From Micractinium sp. NFX-FRZ (lineage: Eukaryota > Chlorophyta > Trebouxiophyceae > Chlorellales > Chlorellaceae): a stretch of 32,071 nt of DNA. Both the position numbers and the translations under genes were made by a program. A model generated the notes under the pieces. The model was not told the DNA's origin and ran no database searches. It saw nothing but the letters and a program-made list of their open reading frames with translations. Positions 10,513 to 21,200 of this stretch are shown piece by piece; position 1 is the stretch's first letter, and the number at the start of each line of letters is the position of its first letter. The DNA lies in the NCBI GenBank assembly GCA_029339195.1, contig JAPTJF010000594.1, forward strand, positions 1 through 32,071, read 5' to 3'.

Positions 10513-11686
10513 TCACTCTGCAGGCCCTCCCGCCCCAATCTGCCCCGTCACGCTGCTCCAGCTGAACAGCCGCTCCTCCTGCTGCACCGGCGGTGCCGTC
10601 TTCTTGCTGGCGCCCAGGAAACCCTCGTACCTGCGGCATCCAGCAAATAAAGAGAGCTTTGAGCAGACAGAGATGACGCACCTGCTGGGGCCCTGGAAGC
10701 CCCAACCCGACGGCACAGGTGGCGTCAGCAGCAGGAACACGCACAGTGCGGTGCAGCGCAGACAGCAGCCACCGAGGCAGCAGGGAACCATTGGCGGAGG
10801 CTGCTGCCATGCTGATTGGGACCACTGTGAGAGCAAACGGTGCGCTAGCATGCGCGGCAAGAGGTGGTGAGCAAGCCTGGAAAAAGCATCACCGCCAGCC
10901 CAGGTTGTACCGCAGCCCAGGCCCCCAGCACCCCCTCTGCCCAGCGCCCGTGTGCCGGTACTGCATCCACAGCATCCTCCAGTCCCGCAGCCCCAGCCTC
11001 CCCCTCTTCCTGCACTCTTGTATGCCTGGCCGTGACCTGCTGTCAGCGCGGAAAAGCCATGCCCCTGCCAGCACCCACCCGCTGCGCGCAGCACCCAGCT
11101 CACCCTCGTATCGCGTTGCCCATGGCGCTGGACACCTGGAAGTAGTTTGACTCCAGGTCAAAGATCTGCGGGGGGTGTGGTGTAGCGGGGGCGACAGCTG
11201 GTGACAGGCAGGGGGCAGAGCTCGGCTGGGCCTCCCTACTCAACAGTGGTGGAACGTGCAGCGGCAGCGTCTCGGCAACGACGGCGGGCTGCTCGCCTCC
11301 CCCATCCAGCGCGGCAGCGGCGCCCTGAGCAGCCTCCTTTGCCCACACGCCAAGCCACCCCTGCTTGCCTGCTTCTCCACTTGACGCAGCTCCTCCGCCA
11401 CTTGCATGCGCTTCCGCTCCAGCTGGTCAACCTCAGGTAGCTCTCCCATGGCCGCCGCCGGTGCTGCCGCCCCGCCACCGCCGCCGTCGCCACCGGCTGG
11501 CCGCTTCTTGTCCGCCACCTGCTGGTGCTGCTGTTGTGCGTGATGATGTCCTGCCCCTGCGCCGGCCGCTGCCGCTGTGGCTGCCTCTCCTCCGCCGGCC
11601 ACAGCTGCTGCCGCTGCTGCTGCCTGGGCCGCCGTTGGGGTGCCTCCGCCGCCTCTTGATTTCGTGCGGGGCTTTGGCCGCGTCAT
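10513..11686 (-). CDS. EAF6-like subunit of NuA4-type histone acetyltransferase complexes
   Basis: EAF6 is a small nuclear coiled-coil scaffold protein of NuA4/TIP60 and MOZ-type acetyltransferases. Exons on the minus strand: 11686-11369, 11165-11104, 10630-10513; phases agree and give 165 residues. An Ala/Gly/His/Gln-rich N-terminal tail (about 1-83) precedes the conserved core. The core has helix ELPEVDQLERKRMQVAEELR, then IFDLESNYFQ, then MGNAIRGYEGFL, and ends with ERLFSWSSVTG, matching the EAF6 pattern including the RLFS-SSVT end. An upstream in-frame ATG at 11767 would add 27 residues; I prefer 11686. The first intron seems to use a GC donor (CAG then GCAAGC). The second intron is flanked by a 9-bp direct repeat. 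The gene is convergent with the receptor and divergent from the FAS1 gene. Confidence 0.88.
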
Positions 11687-13368
11687 GGCCTCTACGGCGT
11701 GTGCTCTGTCCGAACGCGATCGGCGAGCAGCACAGGCGACAGCTATGCGGGATAAGCTTGCGGACACACGCTGCAGTTACGGGCTACGGTGTGCACAAGC
11801 AACAGGGGCTTGCGCCACGGTGGGCTGCAATGGCGCCAGGGAGGCGGGTACGGCCCGCCCGCTGCTCGGCGCGCCGCGGCGGCAGCCTGCTGGGGGCGGC
11901 CTGTTGTTTTCTTGCAACACGACGGCCTATCACATGCAGCACCATGTCCGCCCTCCTTTTCAAATCAACTTTGTCGCAGGGTGTCTCCATTTCTCACACC
12001 ACGTGCATGCCCCTGCAGGCTCACGGCTCTGTAATGTGCAGGGCTTTGCCGTTGTGCGTCATGCTGCCTGCCCGCCTGTGCCTGCCCGCCTGTGCCTGCC
12101 CGGCCTGCCTGCCTGTCCATCCTACCTGCGCCAAACGCAAGAAGTGGACAGTGCCAGCGTGGCGCGCACGGGGTTGGCGGGCGGGCGGCGGGCGGGGGGA
12201 AGGGGCGGAAACGACGGAAGACGGTGCACACATGCACTGCAGACTGCATGGGCATGGGCATTTGAATCACTTCAGCAACATCATGCACTGCAGACTGCAT
12301 GGGCATGAGCATTTGAATCACTTCAGCAGCGTCATGCACTGCAGACTGCGTGGGCAGGCGGGCGAGCACGCAGGGGCGCCAGGGTGCCAAAGCCGGCAGC
12401 GGCACTGCCAGGCACTAGGGGCGGGCGGACGAGGAACATGCCTGCCTGTAGGCTCGGCTCGGCTTGGCTGGCTGGCTGGCTAGCTGGCAGCAAGTGAACG
12501 TAAAGCAGGGCCAGGCACCGTAGTTTCAACATCACAGTGCTTCAACCAGAACAGAATGCCCGTGACCTGGCGGCTTTAGATACCCACAGCTGGGAGGTTA
12601 CGTAAATGGGAGAGACTGGCACAATACGGAGGGGAGTATGCTGGCACAACACGGCTCGTCACAGGGGCTCGGTAGAAGGGATCAGTCTCGGGGTGAAGAT
12701 CCTGCAGCACGAACATCCACCAGAGGGTGCAAACTCGAGGCTAGCAGCGAATTGACAGCTGGCGCATTTGGGGCCTGGGTCAGCTGCCCAGGTAACAGAG
12801 GCGGAGCCTTGGAGACGCCCGTTGCCTAGGGCCTCCATGGTCCGTGAAATATGTGTGTAAAGGGAGACAGAGGCATCAGAATTGCCCACCGCCCTAACAC
12901 ACAGCCTGCCTTCGGTTGAACGGCGGTTGGGCGGCAGGCGGCACGCAGCCAGGCAGGCACATGTGCAGGTTTGAGATCCAGCACGCCCACACGGTCAAAC
13001 TGTTCATTCGCATGCCTTGACGCGGGATGTTATCCTGGCAGGCATTGCGTCAGTTTACCAGGCTGTTGGACTGCCTGTTGCACGGACGCAATGGGAGGGA
13101 TGGGATACTGCCGGCGGCGCCGCCTGGCAGCTGCGGCCAGGGGTGCCCCCACCCTCTTACGGTTTGAAGGCCCCCACCTGCCCATAACTAGGCGTGTATG
13201 GAGCCGTCAGTCCGCCTGGATCCCCTGGCTCGTTCTGCAAGCCCTGCATGTCCATGTGCCGGTTTCGATGATGGAGGAAAGCGGGGGCTGCGCAGGACAT
13301 AAGCGACGCTTTCCGCGGTTTGCGCCATTCCCCCGGCCGCTTCCTCTAACGTGTCCCTCGCCCAAGCC
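11687..13368. other. Divergent intergenic region between EAF6 (-) and the FAS1 gene (+)
   Basis: About 1.7 kb that should contain both promoters and 5' UTRs. I recognise no coding gene. It contains the 51-bp tandem repeat at 12232-12354 (separate entry). Open frames here are low-complexity shadows. Confidence 0.5.
12232..12354. repeat. 51-bp tandem repeat, about 2.4 copies
   Basis: Units begin ATGCACTGCAGACTGC at 12232, 12283 and 12334; the third is partial. The length is a multiple of three, so the minus strand reads as a 17-residue repeat (MPMQSAVHDVAEVIQM-like). No start or protein family supports coding. It lies upstream of EAF6 and could be a 5' UTR or promoter repeat. Confidence 0.9.
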
Positions 13369-16300
13369 ATGAAGACCCTGCTTGTGCTCGCATCCCTCCT
13401 GCTTGCGGGTGAGTGAGTGCGCAGGTTCCATTATTGGTGCCGACCGGCCGCCTCTGTCGTGCCAGACTGCGCACATGAGCAGGATGTGGCAGATTGTGCC
13501 CTATCCTGAAGCAGAGGGGCGCGCCCGCGGGACGCGTCACACCCTGGCATAGCCGCTTGCGTTTGCCGGCACAACGTGGTGTGCGCGTCCAGCAAAGCAA
13601 TCTCGCATTGAGGGGATTTGCTTGGGCCGGGCGCGGAGGACACCCTATCTTCCAGCTGTCCTGGACAACATGTATGTGGGGTGTGCACAACCACCCCCGC
13701 CCCGTCCCTTGCCCTTGCCGTGCAGCCTCCTCCGCCCAGGCAGCGGGGCACGCCAATCTGTGAGTGCAGAGTTCTGCTTTCTCAGCAGCTGTGCCATCTC
13801 GCGCCCAACAATGTGCCCTTGCTACGTCCCCTCCTTGCCTGCTGCTGCCGCGCGTGCCCGCCTTGGCCGGCGCCGGCTGGGAAGCTTGCACCCTGCCGCC
13901 GGAGGGCTGCCGGCTGGGCAGCGTTGTTGGCAACCCGGCAGGTGTGCGGCACTGGCCAGCCGCCCCCTCCAGCCAGCTTCCCCCTTGGAGCTAGTTAACA
14001 GCTGGCCTCATCTTGCGCCCCTTTGGGCCTCCTGCCCCATTTGGCCGGGCCGGGCCGCCGCAGGCCCTCTGTCCCGCTGCCGCTGCCTCCAGCACTGATG
14101 CCCCCACTGCCCTGCAGCAGCCCGTGCATCAAGGCCGCCTCCCACGAAGCCGTTATGCTGCCCTCACCCTGTCACACTTCTCACAAGCACTCACCACACC
14201 AGCTGCCCTGGCCCCCCTTCTCCGCCCTCTGCTGTTTAGGTACCAGTGCCTCAAGGCCTCCCGCCACACCACCCTGCTGGCAGTTGTGGATGTGAGTGGG
14301 CACCGGAGGTTTGAGTACGGGGGCTGACTGGTGCCTTTTGGCTCGATTTCCTGTTGGCTTCCTCGACCCCTCGGGCTGTAATCTTCTTCTCCTTCTTCTT
14401 CTTCTTCTTCTTCTGGGTAGGGCGGCACCTGGACTGTGCACTTTCTATTTCTAGATGTGTGTGTATTGGTCGGTTGACACAATGCACAGAGGCCTCAGGC
14501 CGCGCCACCCTGCTGGCACTCATGGGTGTGAGTTGGGCGGTGTAAGAACTGCCAGCAGCCTTGCACCCCGCCCTGCCATGACTTGCCCGCACATCAGCAG
14601 GCGCTGCCTGCTCCGAAGGCGCAGCTGCCGGGCCCCATCAAACACCCCAGCCCCAACTAGTTCTGTCTAAAACACGCGTGGGTTGCCGGTTCATTTGAAG
14701 GCCCTGCCTGCGCTGAAGGCACTGCCGTGCGACCCCCACACGCACGCCAACCACAACCTGTTTTAACTCACCATCTCTTGCCTTCCCCGTGCTTGCAGGC
14801 TATCCCTGCTGTGCAAGCGCTCCTGAGCAACCCCCGCACTGCTGTCACCCTGCTGGCCCCAGACAGTGAGTGCCTGCTGCACAGCACAGCACAGCACAGC
14901 ACAGCACAGTACAGCACAGCACAGCACAGCGCAGCACAGCGTGGCATGGCACAGCACGCCATGTTGTGGGGAATTGAGGACAAAACAGCTGCGTGGCAGC
15001 AGGGGCTGGTACCCCGACAGTGACTCCTTGCTAGCACAGCACAGCACAGCACAGCACAGCACAGCACAGCACGGCATGCCGTGAGGTGGGGATCCATGAC
15101 AGCTGTGTCGCTCTGCTGGCGCCCACTGTGCGCCCCGTGGATGGGGCAGGGTCAGGGGGTCGCTCCTTGTCGCCCGGGTTGGTCAGCCCACGAGTTTGGG
15201 CGCATGGGTCGGCCCGCGCCCATCTTCCTCCCCCCCACACAGTGTGACCCCCTCCATTCTGCGCCTTCCCCCCGCCCTGCAGACCAGGCGCTGGCCGAGT
15301 TTATTGAGGACTGGGGCAACGGCAAGACCGCTGCCGAGCTGCTGGCGGATGAGCCCACTAAGGAGCTGCTGACCAAGGTGGGCTGATAATTATTGATAAT
15401 CATAACCAACAGTATTAGTGCACATAGTGGATGGGGGCAGGAATGGGTGAGGGAACCGCCAGAGCAGCTGGCCGGCGCGCCCGCCCAAAGCGCCCTGCCT
15501 TTCTTCTGCATGCAATTCCACGTGGCTGCTGCACTGCCTGGCAAGGAACCCGCCAGACTGTGCACATGTACTGCTACTACAGCACAGCTTGTATTGCATA
15601 CGCCGTGGCCGCCATGCGCACTGCCTGCAGGTGCTGCTGTACCACCTCATCAAGAACCCCGTCTCCACCGCCCAGTGGCCCGCAATCGGCGCCAAGAAGA
15701 AGGTGCACACCCGCCTCAACAACGCGCCCCTCACGGTGAGCTTGCTCTGTCACAACAACTTGGGGGGGCTACATGGTTGGTGGCATGCAGAGGGGTGATT
15801 CGGGGGACTGGCACAAGAGGCGCTAAGAAGAGGCCCTATGTCCGCCGGAACAGCGCCATGTGACTTTCTTTGCAAAACAGCCGAGGCTGCGCACGGCCCT
15901 GTCGGTGAGCGGCCCGGCGAACAGCCAAGTGGGGTCCTGAACCAGTAGCTGAATATTGCATGGGTCCGTACGAGTCTGTCTTCACCCTACGACTAAGAAC
16001 CCGCCTGAGCCGTCCGCACCTCGCCGCACCTTCATGTCGCCAGCAAGCTGCGCTGCCTCTCGACTGCGCTGCATTGTGCTGATGGTGATGCCAGGAGTAT
16101 CCCCCACCCCCCTTCCCAAACACTGTAATGCACCCTGCACTGCAGCTGTACCGCGATGCTGATGGTGATGCTAACGTGGAGGGTTGGACCAACGATGCCG
16201 AGCTGAACTGGTGAGGCAGAGAGGTAGAGGGGGGCGGGTGCCTCCTGCACTTCTCAACCGCACGTCGGGGGCAGCCCTGCGGCCATGCTCGACGCCTTGA

Positions 16301-17183
16301 CTTGCTTCCGACCAACACATCGTTCGATCTTCAACACATTGCTGGCAGTGGTTCGATGGGAATGACAGGCTCCTGGCATGGGTTTCGTAACCCTTGCATC
16401 GCGTCCTTACTTCTCGCAGAGCTTCCGCCATGCCCTCGCTCCCCGCGCGTTTTAACCCTCTGAATCGTGCTTGGTGCCATGCCCGCCTGCACGTGCGCCC
16501 CGCCCTGCTTGCTCCCAGCTCGAGCGGTGCCACCATGCCCAGCCTGGTTGAGCCCCCTTGGGCATCTAGTGAGAGAGCGCAGGGTCGCACACGAGATGGG
16601 AGCTGTGCACCTGCCCAGTGCTCCCATGCATGGGGCCCCGGCCCTGCGCTTCCGTTGCTGACCTGCCTGCCGCATGTGCCTCTCCCTGCCTCCGCGCAGC
16701 CGTGCTGTCAACATGCGCTGCGGCCGCTCCATCTTCCAGTCCATCGACGAGGTGAATCATTAGCTTACATTGACCACTACAACAGTGTGCTTATGCGAGA
16801 GCCGCACGCCTGCCTTTGCAAGGGGTTTGGTGGGGTGCGTTGGGCTGGTTACGCTGCTGCCGCTCCGCCGTCTAGTTCGTCCAAGCAATGCGGTGTGTGC
16901 GGGTGGGTTGTGGAACGTGAGTTGTGGGGATCCCTTTGCTGGCTGGTTGGATGAGAGCCGGCCGGTTGCCTGATGACAGCGCTACTCCCTCTTTGCCCCC
17001 ACTCTGGCCACCACCCACCCTGCCTCCCCTACCCTGCCCTTTACCCTGCCCTGCCCTGCGCTGCGCCTGCCCTGCGCCTACCCTCCCCTGCCCTTACCCT
17101 CCCCTCCCTGCCCTCCCTCCCTCCCTCCCCTTCCCCAGGTGTTGGAGCCGCGCATTGCTCCCTTCAACGAGGAGGACAAGTGA
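13369..17183 (+). CDS. Secreted single FAS1 (fasciclin-like) domain protein, 9 exons
   Basis: FAS1 domains are extracellular adhesion modules of walls and matrix. Exons: 13369-13408, 13726-13759, 14240-14291, 14799-14865, 15283-15377, 15631-15735, 16146-16210, 16700-16751, 17139-17183. They total 555 bases and 184 residues with consistent phases. Residues 1 to about 21 form a signal peptide (MKTLLVLASLLLAG, then small residues). The FAS1 domain follows: AIPAVQALLSNP, the H1-like box VTLLAPDNQALAEF, the YH-type segment VLLYHLIKNPVS, KVHTRLNNAPLTLY, and the closing IFQSIDEVLEP. The domain is near the usual length and fills the protein. There is no C-terminal membrane helix or GPI signal, so I infer it is secreted. 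Introns 3, 4 and 6 contain copies of exon ends. The start is the ATG giving the signal peptide. The cysteine pair around NCRAVNMRCG may form a disulphide (inference). Confidence 0.9.
14387..14413 (+). repeat. TTC microsatellite in FAS1 intron 3
   Basis: A run of CTT/TTC triplets lies between exon 3 and its degenerate copy. It is a pyrimidine tract in the transcribed strand and could influence acceptor choice. Confidence 0.85.
14488..14534 (+). repeat. Donor-side copy of FAS1 exon 3
   Basis: Read in frame this gives CTEASGRATLLALMG followed by GTGAGT, copying the exon 3 end CLKASRHTTLLAVVD followed by GTGAGT at 14292. About 45 bases are recognisable. Confidence 0.8.
14866..15130 (+). repeat. 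Donor-side copies of FAS1 exon 4 interleaved with CACAG repeats
   Basis: Exon 4 ends CTGGCCCCAGACA before GTGAGTGCCTGCT. A copy at about 15006-15031 (CTGGTACCCCGACAGTGAC) and a weaker one near 15115-15130 (CTGGCGCCCACTGTG) follow. Pure CACAG pentamer tracts sit at about 14879-14938 and 15035-15071, each directly after an exon-end copy. Confidence 0.75.
16064..16096 (+). repeat. Acceptor-side copy of FAS1 exon 7
   Basis: TGCATTGTGCTGATGGTGATGCCAG resembles the real exon 7 start at 16146 (CTGTACCGCGATGCTGATGG). The period is about 80 bp. It is short and moderately degenerate. Confidence 0.6.
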
Positions 17184-18247
17184 GCAGTACCCTGCAGTAC
17201 CACGTGGCGCCGCGCAGTCCCGTGGACACAGTGCCGTGAGCTCCCCCAGCGCACGCCGACGGCTCCGGCAGGCGAGATCTGCCTGACTGCTGGTGAACAG
17301 TCCGGGGACCAAACCCTTGGTAGCAGGGCATGTAAGAGATCCAGATCAAGCCTCGGAGGCTGTATGAGTGCTTCCTGCCCGACTTTGCCAACCCTATATG
17401 GCGATCACCAGGGGACACGTCATCCCCAGCTGCTGCTGCTGGCTGCGGCACGCATCATCCACGCACCTGTCCCCAAACAAACCAGTGACCCTTCCTCTCC
17501 CCCCTCCCTTTGCCCTCCCTCACTTCCCCCCATCACCCCCCACCCCCCACCCACCAACCACACTCCTCGTGGACACTAGTCGAACGCATTCCTCTGCTTG
17601 TCGACATGCCATGTAACTGTGTGTATCCTTTGACAACAATGAGGTCACGCTACCATTAGAGGGTGATGAATGCGGAGCTACACATGGCGCTAGAAGTGGC
17701 GAGCGGTAGGTGCACACGAGGCTGCACAAACGGTGCGTGACGCCGGCCGGCAAACGGTGCGTTCGCAAAAATGTGTGCACTGCGCTTGGTGCTACGGTAC
17801 GGACGGCTGCAGGCGGAGGGGAGTCAGGCGCGCAAATGTGCGAGATGCTCTGTCCGCAATCACACAAGGAGGATGTGGAAAAGAATGCAAGCAAGGCAGA
17901 AGGCGCAGAAAACTGGATGCACTTTGATGGGGTCATTTGGTGGTACAGCGAGTGCATTGCTATTGCTATCGAATGCATGGAGCAGGTGAGGTGAGCAGGA
18001 TGAGGTGGCATGCTGGATTTCGCTATTTATTGCAAGGATGTGGGCACATTTGGCGTCTCTATCAAGTATGTGAAAAATGCATGGCACGCGTGCGCGTCTG
18101 TGCTCTTTGTGTGTGTGGGGCACGGGTGGGTGTCGGGCCATCATGCGCAGGCGACACTGTGCGGACGTTGCCTCTCGCAGGAACCCTGTGTGGGGGTGCA
18201 CGCCCTGCGGTGTGACACGAGCCCAGGGTCAGGCTGGGCCCGCCTCC
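17184..18247. other. 3' region between the convergent FAS1 and kinase genes
   Basis: About 1 kb with no recognisable gene. The part from about 17590 to 18130 is noticeably less GC-rich than the rest. Possible TGTAA signals for the FAS1 transcript lie at 17332-17336 and near 17612. I did not find an equivalent on the minus strand for the kinase. Confidence 0.5.
17332..17336 (+). terminator. Candidate TGTAA polyadenylation signal of the FAS1 gene
   Basis: TGTAA lies about 150 bases after the stop codon at 17181-17183. The distance and orientation fit a green-algal poly(A) signal. Confidence 0.45.
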
Positions 18248-21200
18248 TCACATCGCCCAGGCGGCGCGCGTCTGAAGCATGCCCGTCTGCAGCTCCGCCC
18301 GCGACTCCTCCCACTCTGCGTCCTCCAGCCGCTTCAGGGTGAGGAAGCTGTCCACGCCATACCTGCACGGCATGCGTCGAGACAGGAAGACGGTGCACAA
18401 ACACGGAGCTCAACCTTTTTGCACAAGGGGAACAATGGCAGAACACACGGGAGTTGGCGCCGCGTGGGCACCCACCAGAAGCCGCTTGAGTACAACAAAA
18501 GGGAGATCACCCGGGCAGGCTGACCCTGAGCAGGAATACCAACAGGCTGGCGGGCACAGCAGCCTCAACCCTAAGCAACAGACCCACGAGACAGGCCACG
18601 GAGGCTCCCCTCACCCAGGCATATTGACCATGCGCAGGTCGCCCCCAAAGTGGCAGGAGCCAAGCGGGCAGCATGGACCAAGAAGGAGTTTACAGCAACC
18701 AAAACACAAATAGATAGCACCCCTCACCCCGGCATGTTGACCATGCGCAGGTTGCCCCCAAAGTGGCAGAAGCCAAGCGGGCAGGATGACCCAAGAAGCA
18801 GTTAACAGCAACAGAAACCCTGAAATACAGCACCCCTCACCCCGGCATGTTGACCATGCGCAGGTCGCCCCCAAAGTGGCAGAAGCCAAGCGGGCAGGAT
18901 GACCCAAGAAGCAGTTAACAGCAACAGAAACCCTGAAATACAGCCCCCCTCACCCGGGCATGTTGACCATGCGCAGGTCGCCCCCAAAGTAGCGGGCATA
19001 CAGCCGGCTCAGCGGCAGGCCAAAGCCCAGGCCTGCAGGGTGAGGGCATTAGGGTTCTTCAGGGTGTGACCTTAGGAAAGGGACAGGAGCACCGTGCAGC
19101 CGGCTCAATCGCAGGCTAAAGCCCAGGCCTGCAGGGGGCATGGGTACGGTAGGGACAGAGAAGGGTTGGCCGGCAGGCGTGAACGGCCTTGGGCGTGCAC
19201 ATCAAGCAATCGGGTGCAGGGTGCTGGGCAGGGTGCAAGGGTGAGGGGAGCCTGGCAGCATGGAGCAGGGGCAGCGCAGGCGATGGGGCAGCGGTGCTGT
19301 GCAGTCTCTAACCCACCCTCCCACCCTGCCTGCTGTCAACCACCTGCGATGTGGAGGCGCGCCGCTTGTCACCAACAACCGCCCTGCGAGCCCACACCCC
19401 AGCCAAGCCCAGATGGCGTAAGCACACACACGAGTGCACCCCACCTGCGATGCGGAAGCGCCCCATGCCCCCCATGCGGTCGTCCATCGCCTGCCAGGTG
19501 GCGCCAAAGGACACCCCGGGCGGGGCGTTGTCCAGCCCCAGCCCCTCCCCCCTGGCCGCCTCGTCCGAAGACCGCCGCTGCTGCAGCAGCTCCTGCTGCT
19601 CCTGCTGCCCCATGAACCCGCCGCCGCCGCCGCCGCCACCGCCGCTGAGGCCGCCAAACCCGCCGCTTCCGCCGGCATTCCCAAACCCGCCCGCAAGGGC
19701 ATCCATGACGCTGCTGCCGGCAGGGGCGGGGGAGGCTCCGCGGAAGCCGTGGGCCCCGATGGCCGCCCCGGGGCGGCGGGGGGAGCGGGAGGAGGAGGAG
19801 GAGGGGGAGGTGGTGTAGCCAAACTGCCACACCGACTCCAGGCTGTCCTCTGGGATTCCGCCGCCCTGGTCAGACAGCCTGTGCACATAGGCGGGCGGGG
19901 GCAGAGAAGTGAGGTGTTGGGGTCCAAGGATGAGGGGCGGCGGCACACAAGGGGTAAGGGTGGAAATGGGTTGTAAGCAGGGCAGGGGGAGGAGGAGGGA
20001 GGGGAGGAGGACGGCGGCCAGTCTTTGCCTGCCCCGCTCTCGACACCACGGCGACAAATGCCCGTGGAATTGCCCCCCGCCTGATGGTGATGTCCTGCCA
20101 CCCTGGTGCAGCGCCTCTGCCACAGGGCAAGGTCGACACAATTTCCGACTGCACAACGCTACAGCCTGCAAAGCGCCCCCACCTGATGGTGATGTCCTGC
20201 GCGCCGCCGCACAGCCGTGCGTGGATGGGGGGCAGCTTGGAGCTGCGGTGCTGGGCCAGAGGGTCGGAGATGGAGCTGCAAGGGGCAGGGAGTGGGGGAG
20301 GAGGAGAAGGGGAGCAGGTGACAATGCGGGGCCGGCCTGCAGCAGCACGGGGCCAGTGGGGCAGACATGGAGCTACAATGAGGGCAGGGGATCAAAGATA
20401 GAAAATATTGGGGAAGGAAGCACGTGAGAATGGGGGCAGCCTGAGTTGCGGGGCACCCCCCCTGCCCACGTGTCGCCCGGCAGGACGGGAAGACAAGCGG
20501 GCAGGCGGCCTGGCCGCCCTGCCTGCCTCACTTCATTACTGCCGGCCAGTGCGGCGCACCGCAGCTGCCTGCGCCTGTATCGAGGCACCAACAGCAGCAG
20601 CGCGACCCTCCCTCCCACACCAGGTGCGTCTGGCATGGCCCACCCACACACGGCACGCACCTGCGCCCCGTGCCCATGTGGCGTTCCACGACCGCCCGGG
20701 CGGAATTCTTCAGCAGCTCGTACCTGCGCTCGAAATCAGTATGTAGGAAGACAGAGGGAGACATCAGCACAGCAAGACGGCAGCTCAACACGACAAAAGG
20801 CATGTGAGCGTGGCAAAACGCAGCGCTCGCAGCATGCAGTCCAGGTGCGCAGGGGAGGCACAGGGGCTGTGACTTGGCATGGCACAGCGCGGCGCAGCGC
20901 GGCACAGCACAGCATGACACAGCGCAGCGCTCACAGCATGTAGTCCAGGTGTGCGGGGATGTAGGGGATGGTCAGGCTGGTGTCTCCGCTCACGTAGACA
21001 TCCGGTGCCACGCCGTAGTGCTCGACAAACGCCTGCGGGGCGGAGGCAATGACGACAAACACAACATGTGTGGGAGAGCGCCTGCCCTGCCCTGCCTTGC
21101 CCTGCCCTGCCCCTACTTCCTCCTGCTGCTTGAACATCAGACACACACCACAACAGGTGTCAAGGCTTTCTCTAGTCGCATGCACCAGGCTGAGCGCCAC

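Noticed and set aside
14879..15071. A Thr/Ala/Gln repeat protein encoded by the CACAG tracts
   Set aside because: Pentamer repeats read in all frames; the tracts lie in FAS1 intron 4 between consistent exons.
17710..17994. Small plus-strand open frames in the less GC-rich 17.6-18.1 kb region
   Set aside because: No start context, no domain and no splice partners; the region lies between two convergent genes and is better read as 3' UTR or spacer.
18611..19010. CRISPR-like regular repeats
   Set aside because: The 113-bp units are contiguous tandem copies containing coding exon ends and donors, with no short repeats separated by unique spacers, and the DNA is eukaryotic.
19202..20348. Long minus-strand open frames of about 300-350 codons over 19202-20348
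   Set aside because: They contain kinase exon 13 and parts of its flanking introns read through; the splice-consistent model explains the conserved parts, and the rest is low-complexity.
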